A DNA stretch of 38,477 nt from Hydrogenophaga intermedia. Its GTDB lineage: Bacteria; Pseudomonadota; Gammaproteobacteria; Burkholderiales; Burkholderiaceae_C. Below, piece after piece: positions 1 to 7,854 of this stretch. The notes beneath the pieces were generated by a model. That model made no database searches. It was not told where the DNA came from and worked only from the letters and a program-made list of their open reading frames with translations. The stretch covers positions 1 through 38,477 of the forward strand of contig NZ_CCAE010000042.1 of the NCBI RefSeq assembly GCF_000723405.1, in the 5' to 3' direction. Each line of letters opens with the position of its first letter. Position 1 is the stretch's first letter. The translations under genes were made by a program, and so were the position numbers.

Positions 1-15
1 GGTTTTGTCGCGTTG
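1..15 (+). repeat. Left terminal inverted repeat of the IS6-family element
   Basis: GGTTTTGTCGCGTTG matches the reverse complement of 810-824 at 14 of 15 positions, differing only at position 5 (T versus C). Confidence 0.88.
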
Positions 16-73
16 ACGGTCAAGCAACTTGCTCGTCTATGCTGAGCACTTTGACTGAAAAGGTTTGAACGAG

Positions 74-766
74 ATGCTGGCGACCAAAGGAATGCGCTTC
101 CCAATCGACGTCATTCTGGTGTGCATTCGCTGGTATGCAGCGTATCCGTTGAGCTACCGCCACCTGGAGGAAATGATGCAGGAACGAGGTGTGTTTGTCG
201 ACCATTCCTCTATCAACCGCTGGGCGATCCGGTTTCTTCCATTGCTTGAAAAAGTCTTTCGCAAACACAAGCGCCCGGTGGGCGGCAGCTGGCGCATGGA
301 CGAAACCTATATCAAGGTCAAAGGCGTCTGGAAATACCTCTACCGCGCAGTGGACAAGGAGGGAAAGACGGTCGACTTTCTGCTGACGGCCCAGCGCGAC
401 AAGGCCGCAGCCGTGCGCTTCTTTGACAAGGCCATGAAGGCCAGCGGTGTTCCCGAGAAGGTCACCCTGGACAAGAGCAGCGCCAACAAGGCAGCCATGG
501 ATGAGATCAATGCCCGAGGCGAAATGCCGATCATCGTGCGGCAAATCAAATACCTGAACAACATCGTGGAGCAGGACCATCGGGCCATCAAACGGGTCAC
601 CAAACCAATGCTCAACTTCAAGTCATTTCGAGCCGCCAAAAATGTCCTGGCCGGCATCGAGCTGATGCACATGATCCGCAAAGGTCAGCTCCTGCTGGAA
701 GGCGGTATCAAGCTGTCTTTTGCCGACCAGTTTTATGTATTGTCAGGACAAATCCGTCCCGTTTGA
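74..766 (+). CDS. IS6-family DDE transposase
   Basis: This is a 230-residue transposase that catalyses cut, strand transfer and cointegrate formation for the element around it. It has an N-terminal helix-turn-helix region (about residues 24-52, with YPLSYRHLEEMM and SINRWA). A DDE catalytic core follows: Asp76 in RMDETY, Asp133 in TLDKSSAN and Glu166 in VEQDHRAIK. The spacing and the DHR..K signature after the Glu are typical of IS6/IS26-like enzymes. An in-frame TGA at 56-58 limits the start to TTG at 65 or ATG at 74; the ATG is chosen here. The frame is intact and all catalytic residues are present, so the enzyme is probably active. The stop lies about 45 bp inside the right inverted repeat. 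Confidence 0.92.
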   Translation: MLATKGMRFPIDVILVCIRWYAAYPLSYRHLEEMMQERGVFVDHSSINRWAIRFLPLLEKVFRKHKRPVGGSWRMDETYIKVKGVWKYLYRAVDKEGKTVDFLLTAQRDKAAAVRFFDKAMKASGVPEKVTLDKSSANKAAMDEINARGEMPIIVRQIKYLNNIVEQDHRAIKRVTKPMLNFKSFRAAKNVLAGIELMHMIRKGQLLLEGGIKLSFADQFYVLSGQIRPV

Positions 767-809
767 AGAACTGGCATCCGTTCCTACCCCAAACTCGTTT
801 ATCAACTGG

Positions 810-824
810 CAACGCGACAGAACC
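810..824 (-). repeat. Right terminal inverted repeat of the IS6-family element
   Basis: CAACGCGACAGAACC is the inverted copy of bases 1-15 with one mismatch. It marks the junction between the element and the interrupted dctP gene. Confidence 0.88.
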
Positions 825-1733
825 CTGTCGGGCGGCAAGTTCGAGGTGTCCATCCACGCCGCCGGTGAGATCGTGCCCGCCTTCGGCGTGGTCGACGCGA
901 TCCAGGACAACACCATCGAGATGGCGCAGACCGCGTCGTACTACTTCACCGGCAAGGACCCGATCTTCGCCTTCGGCTGCGCCGTGCCCTTCGGCCTGAC
1001 CGCGCGCCACATGGACGCCTGGATGGAGCACGGCAACGGCCGCAAGCTCATGGACGAGTTCTACGCCAAGTTCAACATCCTCTCCATGAGCTCCGGCAAC
1101 ACCGGCACCCAGATGGGTGGCTGGTACCGCAAGGAAATCAAGACCGTGGCCGACCTCAAGGGCCTGAAGATGCGCATGGGCGGCGGCCTGTTCGGCGAGT
1201 CCATGGCCAAGCTGGGCGTGGTGGCGCAGAACATGCCCGCCGGCGAGGTGTACCAGGCCCTGGAAAAAGGCACGCTGGACGCCACCGAGTTCGTCGGCCC
1301 CTTCGACGACGAGCGCCTGGGCTTCAACAAGGTCGCGCCCTTCTACCACTACCCCGGCTGGTGGGAAGGCGGCGCCGAGCTCGAGTTCTTCATCAACAAG
1401 AAGGCCTTCGACGCCCTGTCGGCCGAGAACAAGGCCATCGTGCGCGCCGCCGGTGCGGTGGCCGCGCGCGACATGACCGCCAAGTACGACGCGCAGAACC
1501 CGCTGGCCCTCAAGCGCCTGGTGGCCTCGGGCACCAAGCTCATCGCCTTCCCCAAGGCCGTGATGGACGCCGGCTTCAAGTCCGCGCAGGAAGTGTTCGC
1601 CGCGCACGAGGCCAAGTCGCCCGAATTCAAGAAGATCCACCAGGACATGCGCGCCTTCCAGCGCGACCAGATCCTGTGGAGCCGCTTCTCCGAGTGGCGC
1701 TACGACAGCTACATCACCTCGGCCAAGATCTGA
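825..1733 (+). pseudogene. dctP: dctP: TRAP transporter solute-binding protein, 5' end removed by IS
   Basis: The remaining 302 codons encode most of a DctP/TAXI-type periplasmic receptor of a TRAP (tripartite ATP-independent periplasmic) transporter, the class that binds organic acids. Recognisable family blocks are LSGGKFEV at the junction, AAGEIVPAFGVVDAIQ, TASYYFTGKDPIFAF, GNTGTQMGGWYRKEIKTV, ALEKGTLDATEFVGPFDDE and YYPGWWEGGAELEFFINKKA. The signal peptide and roughly the first 60 residues are missing because the IS6 element sits immediately upstream. A TTG-initiated frame from 720 runs out of the element into this remnant but has no export signal, so a functional receptor is unlikely. 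The dctQ and dctM membrane genes are not in view. A clear terminator follows at 1754-1780. Confidence 0.88.
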
Positions 1734-1753
1734 ACGGTCCGGCCCCGAGAAGA

Positions 1754-1780
1754 AGCCCGCCAGCCGGCGGGCTTTTTTTT
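1754..1780 (+). terminator. Rho-independent terminator after the dctP remnant
   Basis: AGCCCGCC (1754-1761), a four-base loop AGCC, then GGCGGGCT (1766-1773) form a perfect 8-bp GC-rich stem running into a tract of eight T (1773-1780). It separates dctP from the toxin-antitoxin genes. Confidence 0.92.
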
Positions 1781-1796
1781 CGCCTGAATCAGCGCT

Positions 1797-1814
1797 AAAA
1801 TCAGCTCTTATTTT
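1797..1814 (+). promoter_or_regulatory. Possible autoregulatory site/-10 region of the toxin-antitoxin operon
   Basis: AAAAT (1797-1801), eight bases, then ATTTT (1810-1814) form an A/T-rich dyad just upstream of the antitoxin start. TAAAAT at 1796-1801 resembles a -10 hexamer. Antitoxins of this class usually repress their own promoter by binding a dyad over the -10 region. That this is the site is inference from position and symmetry. Confidence 0.35.
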
Positions 1815-1824
1815 GGAGCGAAAT

Positions 1825-2076
1825 ATGAACACCATTCTCGCCGACCAAACCGTGAGCATGTCGGACTTCAAGAAGAACCCCGCGGCCGTCTTGCGTGGGG
1901 CAAAGCACAAACCCGTGGCCGTGCTCAGCCACAACCGACCGGCTTTCTACATGCTCAAGCCCAGCCTTTTCGAGGCCATCATGGAAGAACTGATCGATCA
2001 GGAGCTCCAGGCCAAGGTGGCTGCGCGGCTCGCGGAGAAGATCGAAGCTGTCGAAGTCGACATCGACAGCGTGTGA
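1825..2076 (+). CDS. Type II antitoxin, Phd/YefM family
   Basis: This is an 83-residue protein with the Phd/YefM N-terminal DNA-binding fold: VSMSDFKKNPAAVLRGAK, then PVAVLSHNRPAFYMLKPSLF and an acidic, helical C-terminus (about 50-83) of the kind that wraps the toxin. It should neutralise the RelE-like protein encoded 3 bp downstream and repress the operon. The ATG at 1825 is preceded by TTGGAGCG, a good ribosome-binding site. An upstream in-frame TTG at 1813 overlaps that site and is less likely. The antitoxin-first order and the coupling to the toxin are typical. It is placed just after a terminator and close to an insertion sequence, as often seen for mobile stability modules. Confidence 0.85.
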   Translation: MNTILADQTVSMSDFKKNPAAVLRGAKHKPVAVLSHNRPAFYMLKPSLFEAIMEELIDQELQAKVAARLAEKIEAVEVDIDSV

Positions 2077-2079
2077 CCC

Positions 2080-2502
2080 GTGGCCAAGGCCAAAGCACCC
2101 TTGCCAGCACCCGTGGCAGCGCCCTCGCCACACAAGTACAAGCTGAAGTTCCTGCCCTCCGCGCTGGACGAATGGAAGGCCCTGGATGGATCCGTGAAGG
2201 AGAACTTCAGGAAGCTGTTGAAATCGCGGCTGGACAATCCGCATGTGCCTGGCGCCGAGCTTCGGGGCGAACTCCGCGGTTACTACAAGATCAAGCTGCG
2301 CAAGCAGGGCTATCGCCTGGTGTATGGCGTGGAGGACGACGCACTCGTCGTGATGGTCATGGCCGTCGACAAACGAGAAGATTCCGAGGCCTACGCATCG
2401 GCCATCGCTCGCTTGCAGCCGGCCAGCAAACGAATCGCGAAAGCGGGTTCTGGCGACGCGGCACCGCAGAAGCACACACGCCCGGGCAAACGACGTCAGT
2501 GA
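2080..2502 (+). CDS. RelE-family ribosome-dependent mRNA interferase toxin with terminal extensions
   Basis: This is a 140-residue toxin. The core (about residues 20-112) matches RelE: KYKLKFLPSALDEWKAL, then YYKIKLRKQGYRLVYGVEDD and KREDSEAY. Residues equivalent to E. coli RelE K52, K54, R61, R81 and Y87 are visible as K70, K72, R79, R99 and Y105, so catalysis looks intact. RelE proteins usually have about 85-95 residues. This one has a Pro/Ala/Lys-rich N-terminal tail of about 18 residues and a basic C-terminal tail of about 28. The start is GTG at 2080, 3 bp after the antitoxin stop. Another in-frame GTG at 2113 would remove most of the N-terminal tail. Confidence 0.87.
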   Translation: MAKAKAPLPAPVAAPSPHKYKLKFLPSALDEWKALDGSVKENFRKLLKSRLDNPHVPGAELRGELRGYYKIKLRKQGYRLVYGVEDDALVVMVMAVDKREDSEAYASAIARLQPASKRIAKAGSGDAAPQKHTRPGKRRQ

Positions 2503-2506
2503 CCAC

Positions 2507-3430
2507 ATGAACCCACCCACGCTGTTCTCGCCCGAAGCCACCGCCGCGGCCCTGCCTTATCCCGAACTGGCCGATGCCATCGCCGCGCTGCTGCGCGACC
2601 CGGCAGTGAAGGTGCCGGCGCGAACCGTGTTGCCGCTGCCGGCGGGGGGTGTGCTGATCGCCATGCCCGCCACGGACGCGCGCGTGGCCATCACCAAGCT
2701 GATCAGCTTCGTCGCCGACAACGCCGCGCGCGGCCTGCCCGGCATCCAGGGCGACGTCATCGTGTTCGATGCGCGCGATGGCCGCCGCCTGGCCCTGCTC
2801 GACGGACCCACGGTCACGGCGCGGCGCACCGCCGCCGTGTCGTTGCTGGCCGCGCAACGGCTCGCGCCACGCACCGACGGCCCGCTGCTGATCGTGGGCG
2901 CTGGCGTGCAGGGGCGCGCGCACCTGGAGGCCTTCGCCAGCGGGCTGGGCGTGACGCAGGTGCGCGTGGCCTCGCGCAGCGCCGCGAGCGCCGATGCGCT
3001 GGTGGCACACGCACGCCACCTGGGCCTGGAAGCGAGCCGCGTGGACGACGCCGACGCCGCGCTGGCCGATTGCCCCCTCGTGGTGAGCGCCACGCCCGCG
3101 CAAGCCGCGTCGCTGCACGCCACGCCGCGCGACGATGCCTTCATCGCCGCCGTCGGCGCCTTCACGCCCGCGATGCTCGAATGGGCGCCCGATGTCTGCC
3201 GCCACATCGCCGCGCGCGGCACGCTCGCCGTGGACACGCGCGACGCCGACCACGAGGCCGGCGACCTGCTGCAGGCCGGCCTCGACGTCACCGCCGTGCC
3301 CACGCTGGCCGACTGGCTCGACCGCCCGCGACCGAACGGCCCGGTGTTCTTCAAGAGCTGCGGCTGGGCCGGCTGGGACCTGGCGGCCGCCCGCCTTGTC
3401 GCGGCCGAATTCATCAGAACCGACGCATGA
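2507..3430 (+). CDS. Ornithine cyclodeaminase/mu-crystallin family reductase
   Basis: This 307-residue cytoplasmic protein belongs to the family that includes ornithine cyclodeaminase, alanine dehydrogenase of the archaeal type, and delta1-pyrroline/piperideine-2-carboxylate reductases. It has an N-terminal substrate lobe with Arg39 (PARTVL) and Lys64 (VAITKLISF), a Rossmann NAD(P) site LIVGAGVQGRAHLEA (glycines at 131-136), and a C-terminal SCGWAGWDLAAARL helix. Which imino or amino acid it uses cannot be read from sequence; a ketimine reductase is the most likely class. It starts 4 bp after the toxin stop and its TGA overlaps the next gene's ATG (ATGA), so it is translationally coupled to the aldolase. 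Confidence 0.82.
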   Translation: MNPPTLFSPEATAAALPYPELADAIAALLRDPAVKVPARTVLPLPAGGVLIAMPATDARVAITKLISFVADNAARGLPGIQGDVIVFDARDGRRLALLDGPTVTARRTAAVSLLAAQRLAPRTDGPLLIVGAGVQGRAHLEAFASGLGVTQVRVASRSAASADALVAHARHLGLEASRVDDADAALADCPLVVSATPAQAASLHATPRDDAFIAAVGAFTPAMLEWAPDVCRHIAARGTLAVDTRDADHEAGDLLQAGLDVTAVPTLADWLDRPRPNGPVFFKSCGWAGWDLAAARLVAAEFIRTDA

Positions 3431-4149
3431 ACCACGAACACGACTACACCAGCGATGCCGTGCGCCAATTGCGCACCGACCTCGCGCTCGCGCTGCGCGC
3501 CGCCGCGCACTTCGGCCTGTCCGAGGGCGTGTGCAACCACTTCAGCGTGGAGCTGCCCGACGGCTCGGGCCGCTTCCTGCTCAACCCACGCGGGCTGCTG
3601 TGGCAGGAGGTGCAAGCCGACGACATCGTGATGGTGGACACGCAGGGCCAGGTGCTGGCGGGTCGCCACCCGGTGGAGAGCACGGCCATGCACATCCACG
3701 CCGGCATGCACCGCGTGGCGCGCCAGGCCGTGGTGCTGCACACGCACATGCCCTACGCCACCGCGCTCACGCTCACGCGCGGCCGCGCGCTGGACACCAC
3801 GCTGTCGCAGAACGCCATGCGCTTCCATGGCCGCGTGGGCACCGACCCGGTCTACAACGGCCTCGCGCTCGACCACGCCGAGGGCGAGCGCATCGCGCGC
3901 GCCATGGGCGACGCCGACGTGGCCTTCCTGGCCAACCACGGCGTCATCGTCTGCGGCGCGCGCATCGACCACGCCTTCGACGACCTGTACTACCTGGAAC
4001 GCGCCTGCATGGCGCAGGTGATCGCCGCGTCCAGCGGGCTGCCGCTCGCGCCCAGCACGCCCGAGATGGCCGCGCGCGTGGCCGAACAGACGCTGGGCGA
4101 GCGCCTGCAGTCGGAGCTGTTCTTCGAGGCGCTGCGCCGCCGCCTGTGA
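3427..4149 (+). CDS. Class II aldolase/adducin family protein
   Basis: This 240-residue protein belongs to the zinc-dependent class II aldolase/epimerase family (fuculose-phosphate aldolase, RhaD, AraD). The metal and catalytic positions are all present: Glu84 in PVESTAMH, His105 and His107 in VVLHTHMPYATAL, and His171 in FLANHGVIV. GLSEGVCNHFSVEL near residue 30 is the usual phosphate/substrate loop. Members act on sugar phosphates or, in catabolic loci, on hydroxy-keto acids and decarboxylations. The substrate here is not evident. The ATG overlaps the reductase stop by four bases. Its stop is only 7 bp from the convergent tphA1 stop, with no obvious terminator between them. Confidence 0.83.
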   Translation: MNHEHDYTSDAVRQLRTDLALALRAAAHFGLSEGVCNHFSVELPDGSGRFLLNPRGLLWQEVQADDIVMVDTQGQVLAGRHPVESTAMHIHAGMHRVARQAVVLHTHMPYATALTLTRGRALDTTLSQNAMRFHGRVGTDPVYNGLALDHAEGERIARAMGDADVAFLANHGVIVCGARIDHAFDDLYYLERACMAQVIAASSGLPLAPSTPEMAARVAEQTLGERLQSELFFEALRRRL

Positions 4150-4156
4150 AGCCGCG

Positions 4157-5146
4157 TCAGCCGACGACGAAGATGTCGGCGTGGAAGCGCTCGGGTGGCA
4201 GGCCCAGTGCCGCGCACTGCGCCCGAACCGCGGACACCATCGCGGGCGCGCCGCAGCAGTAGACCTCGGCGCCTTGCAGGTCGTCGGCCACCGCGCGCAC
4301 GGCCGTGTCGACGCGGCCGTGGTGGCCCTGCAGGGCCTGCGCGTCGGCTTCGTTCTCCAGCGCGGGCACGAAGCGCCAGTCGGGCAGGCCACGCGCCCAC
4401 TTCTGCACGTGCTCCAGCAGGTACAGGCCCGAGCGATCGCGCGCCCCCCACACCAGCGTCACCGGCCGCGTCGATTTCTGGCGCAGCAGGTGATCGAGCA
4501 GCGACTTCACCGGCGCGAAGCCGGTGCCGCCGCACACGCACAACAGCGGCCGGTCCGACGCCGGGTCGATCTCCACCTGGCCGAAGGGCAGTTCCACGTC
4601 CAGCGTGTCGCCGGGCTGCAGCCCGGGCGCTAGCGCGCTGAAGCGCCCCCCGGCCACGTGGCGCACGTGCAGTTGCACGCCATCGCTTTCGTGCGGCGGG
4701 TTGGCCATGGAGTAGCTGCGCTGTTCGCCATCAGGCAGTTGCACCTGCAGGTACTGCCCGGCGCGAAAGCGCGCGCGCTTGCCCGCGGGCAGGCGCAGTT
4801 GCAGCAGGCTGACGTCGGGCGCGGCCAGGGTGTTGCGGTAGACCTTGAGCCGCAGGCGCTGGCGCGCGCCCGGCTCGGCGCGGCGCCAGCTCGCGGGGGC
4901 GATGCTCAGGTCGCTGCGCGGGCGGCACTGGCACAGCAGTTGCTGCCCCGGTGGCGTCGCCTCGGCGGAGACGACACCGAGCTCGAACTCACCTTCTTCG
5001 ACGCGCGCGGCGCAATTGCCGCACACGCCCTTGCGGCAGGAATAGGGCATCTCGATGCCCGCCTTCAGCGCCGCGTCGAGCACGGTGTCGGTGGGCTCGC
5101 AGGCGAAGGACACGTCGGTGCCGGCGATGCGGATCTGGTGGGTCAT
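4157..5146 (-). CDS. tphA1: Terephthalate 1,2-dioxygenase reductase component TphA1
   Basis: This 329-residue NAD(P)H-dependent flavoprotein passes electrons to the terephthalate dioxygenase. From the N-terminus it has a plant-type 2Fe-2S ferredoxin domain (about 1-90) with Cys37, Cys42 and Cys45 in CRKGVCGNC and a fourth ligand at Cys72 or Cys74. An FAD domain follows with RSYSMANPPHESDG, then a nucleotide domain with CVCGGTGFAPVKSLL and the C-terminal CCGAPAMV. The motifs RSYSMANPPHESDG and VYRNTLAAPDVSLLQLRLP closely resemble Comamonas TphA1 as I remember it. It is the last gene of the operon, 21 bp after tphB. By sequence alone it could serve another dioxygenase, but the cluster settles the call. 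Confidence 0.87.
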   Translation of the reverse strand: MTHQIRIAGTDVSFACEPTDTVLDAALKAGIEMPYSCRKGVCGNCAARVEEGEFELGVVSAEATPPGQQLLCQCRPRSDLSIAPASWRRAEPGARQRLRLKVYRNTLAAPDVSLLQLRLPAGKRARFRAGQYLQVQLPDGEQRSYSMANPPHESDGVQLHVRHVAGGRFSALAPGLQPGDTLDVELPFGQVEIDPASDRPLLCVCGGTGFAPVKSLLDHLLRQKSTRPVTLVWGARDRSGLYLLEHVQKWARGLPDWRFVPALENEADAQALQGHHGRVDTAVRAVADDLQGAEVYCCGAPAMVSAVRAQCAALGLPPERFHADIFVVG

Positions 5147-5167
5147 GCGAACAAGAGGGAAGCGGGT

Positions 5168-6133
5168 TCAGGCCGGCGTTGAGGTCGGCGTTGGGCCCAT
5201 CACCAGGCGCAGGCTGCGCAGCAGCGCATCGGGCCGCGCCTGGCCGGTGCCGGCGATGTCCATCGCGCTGCCGTGGCCGGTGCTGGCCAGCAGCACGTCG
5301 GCACCGATGGACAGGGCGCTGGCGCCCTGCGGGGCGAGCAGCTTGATGGGGATGTGGCCCTGGTCGTGGAACATGGCCACGTACAGGTCGTGCGGGCGGC
5401 GCGCGTGGTCGGCCAGCAGCACGTCGGCGCCTTGCGGTTCGCCCACGTCCACTCCCTGCTCGCGCAGGGTTCGCGCGGCGGGCACGGTGCAGCGCGCGTC
5501 GTGCGGGCCGAACAGCTCGCCCTCGGACGCGTGCGGGTTCACGCCGAACAGCGCCACGCGCGGCTCGGCGACGCCCAGGCGCCGGCAGGCGCGCACGCCG
5601 GCCTGCGTGGCGGCCACCACCAGGGCCGGGTTCAGGCGCGACAGCGCGCGCTCCACGCTTTCGTGCAGCGTGGCGTGCACGATGCGCAGGCCACCGCCGA
5701 TGAGCAGCAGGAAGACCTCGTCCTCGCTTTGGCCGCAGACCGAGGCGACCAGGCTCGGGTAACCGCTGAAGCGGATGCCGGCCTGCGCGATGGCGGTTTC
5801 GTGGTGCGGGCCCGCCACCACGGCCTGCACCTCGCCCGCGCGGCAGGCTTCGATGGCCGCGCTCGCACTGGCCACGGCGCTGCGGCCGGCCTCGGCGTCG
5901 ATGCGGCCGGGCCGGTGCGCGCCGGCGGGCAGGCCGCCCACGTGCACCTGCGCGAGGCCTTTCAGAAGGTGCTCCAGGCCCAGGGCCTGCGCGGTGGCGC
6001 GCAGCACCTCGCCCGGTCCGTAGACCACGAGGCGCTCGCGCTCCTCGGGCGCCAGCTCGGCCAGCGCCTTGAGCACGATCTCGGGTCCGACGCCGTTCGG
6101 ATCGCCCAGGCTCAGGGCCACGCGCGGACTCAT
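5168..6133 (-). CDS. tphB: 1,2-dihydroxy-3,5-cyclohexadiene-1,4-dicarboxylate dehydrogenase TphB (PdxA family)
   Basis: This 321-residue metal- and NAD-dependent dehydrogenase oxidises and decarboxylates the cis-diol made by the dioxygenase, giving protocatechuate. PdxA-family marks are [11 protein letters not shown] near the N-terminus, [14 protein letters not shown], and the metal-site block [15 protein letters not shown]. The region [20 protein letters not shown] replaces the Lys-containing API/NK block of vitamin-B6 PdxA and matches the TphB version from memory of Comamonas proteins. It lies between tphA3 (16 bp upstream) and tphA1. Annotation pipelines often label such genes pdxA; the context argues strongly for the catabolic role. 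Confidence 0.88.
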   Translation of the reverse strand: MSPRVALSLGDPNGVGPEIVLKALAELAPEERERLVVYGPGEVLRATAQALGLEHLLKGLAQVHVGGLPAGAHRPGRIDAEAGRSAVASASAAIEACRAGEVQAVVAGPHHETAIAQAGIRFSGYPSLVASVCGQSEDEVFLLLIGGGLRIVHATLHESVERALSRLNPALVVAATQAGVRACRRLGVAEPRVALFGVNPHASEGELFGPHDARCTVPAARTLREQGVDVGEPQGADVLLADHARRPHDLYVAMFHDQGHIPIKLLAPQGASALSIGADVLLASTGHGSAMDIAGTGQARPDALLRSLRLVMGPTPTSTPA

Positions 6134-6149
6134 CGCTCGCTCCGGGCGC

Positions 6150-6614
6150 TCACAGCGGCAGCGCCATCAGCGTGTCGGTGACGGTGCTGTCGCACACCGC
6201 CACGCGCTCGGCCAGCAGCAGCTTCCCGTCCACCCGCACGAAGCGGTCGCGGTAAACGCCGGTGGCGAAGAGCCGCGTCTCGCCGTGCGCCATGATGCGC
6301 GCCACCATGAACGGCGTGCTTGCGCGCGCCGAGTGCTCGTCGGCCGCCTCCAGCAGCGGCACGCCGAGCAGGTGGCGGTAGCGCTGGCGCTCGTAGATGT
6401 TGGCCTCGCGCAGCGCGGCCACGCGGTCCTCCAACATGGCGCGCGAGTCGGCCCAGACGATGCCGGCCGGCAGGCCCTGCTGCTCGTTCTCCACGTGCGT
6501 GATGCGGTAGTGCGCATCGGGCGCGAAGAAGTCGGGCCACTGCTCCAGGCGGTCGCTGTCGATGGTTTCGGCGTAGGCCGCGTGAAAGGCCATGAGGTTC
6601 AGCAGATCGATCAC
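6150..6614 (-). CDS. tphA3: Terephthalate 1,2-dioxygenase small (beta) subunit TphA3
   Basis: This 154-residue member of the ring-hydroxylating dioxygenase beta-subunit family (NTF2-like fold) should pack against TphA2 in the oxygenase hexamer and has a structural role. Characteristic stretches are [52 protein letters not shown] and [16 protein letters not shown], which are nearly the same in Comamonas TphA3. The length equals that of the known protein. The start is GTG at 6614, within the sequence GTGA that also contains the tphA2 stop, so the two subunits are translationally coupled and probably made in equal amounts. A longer upstream reading of this frame is a shadow of tphA2. Confidence 0.9.
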   Translation of the reverse strand: MIDLLNLMAFHAAYAETIDSDRLEQWPDFFAPDAHYRITHVENEQQGLPAGIVWADSRAMLEDRVAALREANIYERQRYRHLLGVPLLEAADEHSARASTPFMVARIMAHGETRLFATGVYRDRFVRVDGKLLLAERVAVCDSTVTDTLMALPL

Positions 6615-7846
6615 GCCGCCACCCCCATGTGCTGGCGGTAGGCCTTCCAGAAGCCGCGCACCGAGGTTTCGGTGGCCCGGCCTTCGCCCGAGGCCACCAC
6701 GTCGCCGCCCATGGCCACCACGGCGTGCTGGTCGCGCGCGCCGGCGATGCCACGTTGCACGAAGCCACCCACCGCGCCGTCTTCCATGGAGATGAAGCCC
6801 GCCGGGCCCACCAGGTTGCACTGCTTGAGGCGCATGCGCAATTGCTCGGGCGTGTCGTCCTCGAAGCCCAGGTAGACCCAGTGCAGCTCGCTGCGGTCCT
6901 TGCCCTTGGTGACCACCTGGCGCACGGCCAGGCAGTTCTGGATCTGCTGCAGCACGAAGCCCGGAAACACCGAGAGGATCTGCAGCGTGATGCCATCGGG
7001 CCACTCGTCGAAGCCGGCGAGCACGCTCGGGTCCTTCAGGCGGTAGCGGTCGTGGTCGGAGCGCAGGCCCTGCTCCTTGTACGACTCGTCCTTGGCCGCT
7101 GGGTCGATCATCGAATAGCTCACGTGGTTGCCGCCCGATTCGTCCACGATCACCCCGCCCTTCTGCGAGAGGCGGTTGAGTTCGAAGGTGGTGAAGAACA
7201 GGTGCAGCAGGCTCGCGTGGTAGCTGTCGCGCACGTTCTCCACGTAGAGCTTCCAGTCGTTGGGCAGGGCCTGGGTGAAGCGGCCGATGACCTTCACCGG
7301 TTTGTGCAGCACGCGTTCGATGCGCGCGCAGATGTCCTCGCCCAGGTACTCCTCGATCGGCGGCACGTCATCGCTGAAGCTGCCGAAAACCAGACCGCAG
7401 TACACGGCCACGCGCAGCTTGCGCGGGCCGTGCTCTTCCTTGCAGAAGTCGGGCGGCATGCCGCCCTGGCCCTTCACGCCCTTCTCGAAAGCCACGCCGG
7501 TGAGATCGCCCTGGCGGTTGTAGCTCCAGGCGTGATACACGCACTGGAAGCTCTCGGCCTTGCCGGATTTCTCCAGCGCGATCAACGCGCCGCGGTGGGC
7601 GCAACGGTTCTCGAACGCGTACACCTCGCCGTCGGCGTCGCGCACCACCACCACGGGCGTCTCGCCCACGTGCGTGGTGCGGTAGCTGCCGTCCTCGGGC
7701 AGCTCCGCGTCGAGGCACAGGTAGTTCCAGGTGGCACCGCGAAACACACGGTCCTGCTCCTGCGCGTGGATGTCATCGTCTGCGTACACCGCGTAGGGCA
7801 CGCGGGTGAGCCGATCGGCCCAATGAATGGCTTGCACGTCTGGCAT
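6611..7846 (-). CDS. tphA2: Terephthalate 1,2-dioxygenase large (alpha) subunit TphA2
   Basis: This 411-residue catalytic subunit adds both atoms of O2 to terephthalate. The Rieske 2Fe-2S ligands are Cys82, His84, Cys102 and His105 (CAHRG... and CVYHAW). The mononuclear iron site shows DSYHASLLH with His210 and His215, with Asp207 as the likely electron bridge. Long stretches such as [29 protein letters not shown] and [16 protein letters not shown] are as in Comamonas TphA2. The ATG at 7846 lies 8 bp after the tphC stop, and its own stop overlaps the tphA3 start. All metal ligands are present, so the enzyme is presumably active. A phthalate or isophthalate analogue is possible but less likely given the closeness and gene order. 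Confidence 0.92.
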   Translation of the reverse strand: MPDVQAIHWADRLTRVPYAVYADDDIHAQEQDRVFRGATWNYLCLDAELPEDGSYRTTHVGETPVVVVRDADGEVYAFENRCAHRGALIALEKSGKAESFQCVYHAWSYNRQGDLTGVAFEKGVKGQGGMPPDFCKEEHGPRKLRVAVYCGLVFGSFSDDVPPIEEYLGEDICARIERVLHKPVKVIGRFTQALPNDWKLYVENVRDSYHASLLHLFFTTFELNRLSQKGGVIVDESGGNHVSYSMIDPAAKDESYKEQGLRSDHDRYRLKDPSVLAGFDEWPDGITLQILSVFPGFVLQQIQNCLAVRQVVTKGKDRSELHWVYLGFEDDTPEQLRMRLKQCNLVGPAGFISMEDGAVGGFVQRGIAGARDQHAVVAMGGDVVASGEGRATETSVRGFWKAYRQHMGVAA

Positions 7847-7854
7847 GTCGTCGG

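Larger units (their letters stand above)
1..824 (+). mobile_element. IS6-family insertion sequence, complete, 824 bp
   Basis: The element is bounded by near-perfect terminal inverted repeats: GGTTTTGTCGCGTTG at 1-15 and its reverse complement at 810-824, matching at 14 of 15 positions. It encodes one DDE transposase (74-766). Its size fits the IS6 family, whose members are usually about 0.75-0.9 kb and move by replicative transposition with 8-bp target duplications. The right flank starts with CTGTCGGG (825-832). The left flank lies outside the window, so the duplication cannot be tested. The element is visibly less GC-rich than its surroundings, which suggests it was acquired. It interrupts a dctP gene. 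The window beginning exactly at the element's first base suggests an assembly break at a multicopy repeat. Confidence 0.9.

Noticed and set aside
708..1934. Long minus-strand frame opposite dctP and the antitoxin
   Set aside because: It is antisense to two recognisable genes, has no family motif, and its composition (His, Gly, Ala, Arg rich) is that of a GC-rich shadow frame.
2557..4392. 611-codon minus-strand frame opposite the reductase and aldolase genes
   Set aside because: It crosses two clear plus-strand genes and the end of tphA1, has low-complexity Ala/Arg/Ser sequence, and no recognisable domain.
5168..6133. Vitamin B6 gene pdxA
   Set aside because: The fold is PdxA-like, but the [13 protein letters not shown] block, the neighbours and the operon order match TphB. 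No other B6 gene is near.
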